From positions 1,922,001 through 1,986,000 of the forward strand of contig CAVYRG010000001.1 of assembly GCA_963770915.1 (NCBI GenBank): a DNA stretch of 64,000 bases, written 5' to 3'. The position numbers and the translations under genes are program-made. The notes under the pieces were generated by a model. The model saw nothing but the letters and a program-made list of their open reading frames with translations. It searched no databases and was not told the DNA's origin. This document shows positions 61,372 through 64,000 of the stretch, piece by piece (position 1 is the first letter of the stretch; the number at the start of each line of letters is the position of its first letter). The stretch comes from PALSA-270 sp963770915 (GTDB taxonomy: Bacteria; Acidobacteriota; Terriglobia; Terriglobales; Acidobacteriaceae).

Positions 61372-62037
61372 ATGCGACTGCGTTGCTTGCCTCTGTTGGT
61401 GAGTCTCTATCTCTGTTTTGCGTTTCTGGGTTGCAGCAGCAAGCCGACGGGAGCCAACGGCGCCAGTGATTCGACGTCGCCCGCCGCAGACAACTCCAAG
61501 CCGTCGACTGCGCCCGCTGCCGTTGCCCAACCGTTGGTAGTTCCCGCCGGCACTGAACTCACGGTGCGCCTGGGGCAAACCGTCGGCTCCAAAGTCAGCC
61601 AGCCCGGCCAGTCTTTTTCCGCGACTCTGGCCACGGCAGTCAAAGTGAATGGAGAGGTCGCCATTCCTGAAGGCGCCGCCGCCACCGGCACGGTCGTCGA
61701 CGCGAAAGCCCTCGGCCACTTCGCCGGCGGCGCTCGCCTGCAACTGCAGCTCACCTCGCTCACCATCAACGGCGCGGACCAGCCCATTCAAACCGCATCG
61801 GTTGTGCGCGTCATCAAGGGCAAGGGCAAGCGCACCGGCATCATGGCCGGAGGCGGCGCAGGCGTCGGCGCATTGATCGGAGCCCTGGCCGGCGGCGGCA
61901 AAGGAGCAGCCATCGGCGCCGCAGCCGGCGCAGGAGCGGGCACCGCCGGCGGCGCTTTGACCGGCAACAAAGAAATCGTTCTGCCGGCTGAGTCGGCATT
62001 GAGCTTTAAGCTGGCGCAACCGCTGGAAGTGAAGTAG
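61372..62037 (+). CDS. Glycine-zipper lipoprotein
   Basis: The 221 residues start with a lipoprotein leader (LLVSLYLCFAFLGCSSKP, lipobox LGC). A beta-like segment follows (LTVRLGQTVGSKVSQPGQSF, IPEGAAATGTVVDAKALG), then a glycine zipper (AGGGAGVGALIGALAGGGKG) and a short C-terminal strand. The middle resembles the outer-membrane-associated SH3-like/TrbI-like fold of acidobacterial envelope proteins, but I cannot name a family. GGGAGGAA precedes the ATG. Confidence 0.72.
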   Translation: MRLRCLPLLVSLYLCFAFLGCSSKPTGANGASDSTSPAADNSKPSTAPAAVAQPLVVPAGTELTVRLGQTVGSKVSQPGQSFSATLATAVKVNGEVAIPEGAAATGTVVDAKALGHFAGGARLQLQLTSLTINGADQPIQTASVVRVIKGKGKRTGIMAGGGAGVGALIGALAGGGKGAAIGAAAGAGAGTAGGALTGNKEIVLPAESALSFKLAQPLEVK

Positions 62038-62092
62038 TGAAGATGCTTACGTGGGGGCAGCCGCCCTCGGCTGTCCGGGGCGAAGCGGCGTA

Positions 62093-62110
62093 ATGTTCCT
62101 TAAGGAACAT
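62093..62110. repeat. 18-bp perfect palindrome
   Basis: ATGTTCCTTAAGGAACAT is fully self-complementary. It lies directly before a second hairpin. It could be a protein-binding site or part of a repeat element. Confidence 0.7.
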
Positions 62111-62113
62111 AGC

Positions 62114-62148
62114 GTCATCACAGAACCGGCAGACGATACTGTGATGAC
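62114..62148. repeat. Perfect 10-bp inverted repeat
   Basis: GTCATCACAG (62114-62123) pairs exactly with CTGTGATGAC (62139-62148), with a 15-base loop. Downstream of the lipoprotein gene; possible terminator stem without T-run or mobile-repeat end. Confidence 0.65.
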
Positions 62149-62447
62149 AGCTAAGGCTAAGAAAACAGAGCGGAAAGCCGGGCGAGCACGACGGGAGTGT
62201 CACGGCTTCTTAAACAGGCTGGTGGCCCATTCAAGCCCTCCTTTGGCTTGAGTGGGTCCCTTCTCAGTTGCCAGCGCGCCGTTTGGCTTTTCCGTTCTCA
62301 TTCGCGGTGCCGATGTCCCCTAACCCGCCGATCGCAATCGGCTCCTGATCCGGAAATTGCGCCACGCGAGTCAGGCTCCCCCAACCGCTTCCACGCAATT
62401 CCGCGGAACCGCTCCTGCGCCTGCGGCGGCGGAGCGCACAACTCCCC

Positions 62448-62876
62448 TCAAACGGCTCCGACCCTCCAGTGAAACGGTCTGAATTCAGCCAGCCGTTTGA
62501 AATCTCGCTCGTTGGCGGTGATGACGGTAATCCCCAAGCGTGCGGCGCTCATGGCGATGAGGGCGTCGTTGGTCAGCCGCCCTTGCCCGATTTGCTCATA
62601 GCCATGCCTAACCGCCAGGCGAGCCAGAACTTTGCCGGTCTGCGTCCAGTCACTGAGGTTGGGCACGACTACTCGTTTAGCTCGCTCAAAGTCGCGCTCC
62701 AATCGCTCCAAGGCGGCGCGGCTGCGGTCGTCGGCTCCCGCATAGAGCTCTTCGAGCACCACCGAACTTATCCAGAGAGGCGCGTCCGCCGCCACGCTGC
62801 GGAGCCGGAGCACAGCGTCTCCGCCCCGGCGGAGCGCGGAAATATAGATGGAAGAATCAAACAGAACCGGTACCAC
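62448..62876 (-). CDS. vapC: VapC-type PIN-domain toxin
   Basis: GTG at 62876 directly follows the antitoxin stop. The 142 residues have the PIN acidic residues: Asp7 in VLFDSSIYI, Glu in SVVLEELYAG, Asp in LTNDALIAMSA and the late ANERDFKRL. VapC toxins are Mg-dependent RNases that cut tRNA or rRNA. The gene order antitoxin-toxin is normal. Confidence 0.88.
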   Translation of the reverse strand: MVPVLFDSSIYISALRRGGDAVLRLRSVAADAPLWISSVVLEELYAGADDRSRAALERLERDFERAKRVVVPNLSDWTQTGKVLARLAVRHGYEQIGQGRLTNDALIAMSAARLGITVITANERDFKRLAEFRPFHWRVGAV

Positions 62877-63104
62877 TTACTTCCCCAACTTGCCGTAAAC
62901 ATCCTTGATCTCGCCGCCACTTTCCAGGAACCGCTCGTGCGCCTGCGACGCCAGCCGGTTTCGCTCATGCTCGCTGATCACCAAATCGAGCGCCTGTTCG
63001 ATCGTCTCAGTCTCAGTATTCGCCTGCAGCACTTTCTGAGCGCGCTTCACCTTGACGGCATCCAACTGAAAATGTTTATGGGCTCGATTTCTCACGGCGG
63101 GCAT
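62877..63104 (-). CDS. vapB: VapB-like antitoxin
   Basis: The 75-residue protein precedes vapC without a gap. Its N-terminal half (HFQLDAVKVKRAQKVLQANT, ETIEQALDLVI) looks like a ribbon-helix-helix type DNA-binding part; the C-terminal half (FLESGGEIKDVYGKLGK) would wrap the toxin. Autoregulation at the promoter upstream is expected. Confidence 0.78.
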   Translation of the reverse strand: MPAVRNRAHKHFQLDAVKVKRAQKVLQANTETETIEQALDLVISEHERNRLASQAHERFLESGGEIKDVYGKLGK

Positions 63105-63145
63105 GACAAAATCCTCTCAGGATGTTCCGTCCGAATCTCATGTAC

Positions 63146-63174
63146 ATAATAGCGGTATTCATGTTCATGCACAA
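63146..63174 (-). promoter_or_regulatory. Promoter of the vapBC pair with tandem CATGAA
   Basis: On the - strand TTGTGC, 17 bases, TATTAT forms a good sigma-70 promoter. Two CATGAA copies in tandem lie in the spacer and could be the antitoxin operator. The remaining part of 63105-63394 holds no gene. Confidence 0.55.
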
Positions 63175-63394
63175 GAGGACTGACGACCCGGTCTACTTTC
63201 GTGGTCTTGCCGCAATTTCTGAATTCCTTCACACTAATGGTTTCCACTAACCCAGCTCTTTGACAATGACAGCCGTAACTGCCACGCGCTCAGGATTTTG
63301 CGTGCAAGTGCCGCAAACTCATAGATCTGCGGTGATTTTCCCGCCAAGTCCGTGCAGGCAAAAGACCGAGGGGGGAGGGGGTGAGGGGGTACTC

Positions 63395-64000
63395 CTAATC
63401 CGCCCGATAGACCACTCGGCCGCCCACGATGGTCGCGACAACCTTCCCTGTGAGTTGCCGGCCATCGAACGGCGTGTTGCGCGATTTGGATTGCGACTTC
63501 GCCGCCGAGAACGTCCACTGTTTCTTCGGATCGAAAATGGTCACGTCGGCGAAGCCGGCGCGCGCTAGCGTGCCGCGCCCTCGCAGATCGACCACCCGCG
63601 CTGGTCCGGCGGTGAAGAGTTCCACGATGCGCGTCAGCGGAATCTTGTGCTGGCGGTGCAAACGCGTAATTGCCAGGCCGACTGCGGTCTCGAGGCCAAT
63701 GACGCCGAAGGCAGCTTTCTCGAACTCGATGCACTTTTCATGCATGGCATGAGGGGCGTGGTCGGTGGCAATTGCATCCACCGTGCCGTCGGCCAGGGCG
63801 ACCAGGATCGCTTCCACATCCGCCGCCGAGCGCAGCGGCGGATTCATCTTGAAGTTGGTGTCGTACTCCCCTACGTCGGCGTCGGTCAGGCTGAAGTGAT
63901 GGGGCGTGACCTCGCAGGTGACGTGCACTTTGCTGCGCTTGGCTCGTCGCACCGACTTTAGCGCCTCCGCAGTCGAGAGGTGCGCCACATGCAAGCGCGC
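63395..64000 (-). CDS. pyrC: Dihydroorotase PyrC, C-terminal part (cut by window end)
   Basis: About 200 residues are visible. They include HVAHLSTAEALKSVRR, HVTCEVTPHHFSLTD (zinc-ligand His), TNFKMNPPLRSAADVEAIL and GTVDAIATDHAPHAMHEK (catalytic Asp). The protein ends with the small beta domain (GFADVTIFDPKKQW, VVATIVGGRVVYRAD). It catalyses ring closure of carbamoyl-aspartate in pyrimidine synthesis. The start lies beyond base 64000. The family is the class I/AtzF-like type usually found next to pyrB. A G-run (63370-63389) lies just after the stop. Confidence 0.93.
   Translation of the reverse strand, partial: ARLHVAHLSTAEALKSVRRAKRSKVHVTCEVTPHHFSLTDADVGEYDTNFKMNPPLRSAADVEAILVALADGTVDAIATDHAPHAMHEKCIEFEKAAFGVIGLETAVGLAITRLHRQHKIPLTRIVELFTAGPARVVDLRGRGTLARAGFADVTIFDPKKQWTFSAAKSQSKSRNTPFDGRQLTGKVVATIVGGRVVYRAD

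Larger units (their letters stand above)
62038..62447. other. 410-base gene-free stretch with several hairpin repeats
   Basis: No convincing gene is seen. It holds four inverted repeats: CAGCCG-CCCT-CGGCTG (62058-62073), a palindrome at 62093-62110, a 10-bp hairpin at 62114-62148, and CCCATTCAAGCC paired with GGCTTGAGTGGG starting near 62226. Such packed hairpins look like REP-type elements and terminators. Confidence 0.65.

Noticed and set aside
62877..63104. VapB gene as AbrB-type antitoxin
   Set aside because: No AbrB-like swapped-hairpin motif is visible; a ribbon-helix-helix form fits better.

Overview
The window looks like chromosomal DNA of a motile member of the Acidobacteriota, probably class Terriglobia. 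The reasons are high GC, a TIGR02999-type ECF sigma factor coupled to a large Ser/Thr kinase with TPR repeats, several secreted metallopeptidases, short hairpin-type interspersed repeats, and an acidobacterial style of flagellar genes (two FliN proteins, FlbD, a rod-only FlgJ). This assignment comes from recognising families by eye, not from a database search.

Layout. 1-7300: ECF sigma factor and split Ser/Thr kinase, a MocR-type regulator, a frameshifted TPR protein and a DUF1223 protein. 7475-9007: tRNA-Ser(GCU) behind a membrane diguanylate cyclase. 9282-14764: a regulatory block with an OmpR-type regulator, an unusual histidine kinase, a sigma-54 activator without a DNA-binding domain, and a complete NtrB/NtrC-like pair. 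14757-44157: an almost complete flagellar set on the + strand in the order flgBC-fliEFGHIJ, fliK-flgDE, fliN-fliOPQR-flhBA-fliA-fliM-fliN, a MshEN-like protein, cheX, flgFGAHIJ, flgM-orf-flgN-flgKL. 44208-48916: the filament operon fliC-flaG-fliD-fliS-fliT-like on the - strand. 49193-51063: flbD-motA-motB. 51084-64000: a single-domain response regulator, M1 aminopeptidase, TPR/HExxH protein, PP2C-type phosphatase, M49-like peptidase, SurA-like isomerase, YhaM-like HD protein, glycine-zipper lipoprotein, a VapBC pair and the C-terminal part of dihydroorotase.

How it works together. Promoter motifs suggest a layered cascade. Three CTAATC repeats at exactly 11-bp spacing lie upstream of the first sigma-54 activator and could bind the OmpR-type regulator. 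A consensus-perfect sigma-54 promoter starts the NtrB/NtrC-flgB operon. Weaker sigma-54 sites precede fliK, fliN-fliO and flgF. Strong FliA (sigma-28) promoters precede cheX, flgM-flgN-flgKL and, on the - strand, fliC. flhF, flhG, fliL, rpoN and the cheA/W/B/R core were not found in the window.

The most unusual points are: (1) a stand-alone protein with two tandem 24-residue MshEN motifs, the c-di-GMP-binding motif of MshE-type ATPases, placed between the flagellar switch genes and cheX; (2) closely similar inserted modules shared between pairs of axial proteins (FlgE with FliD, FlgK with FliC); (3) the inferred OmpR > sigma-54 > sigma-28 cascade using an activator without a DNA-binding domain and a kinase lacking catalytic motifs.
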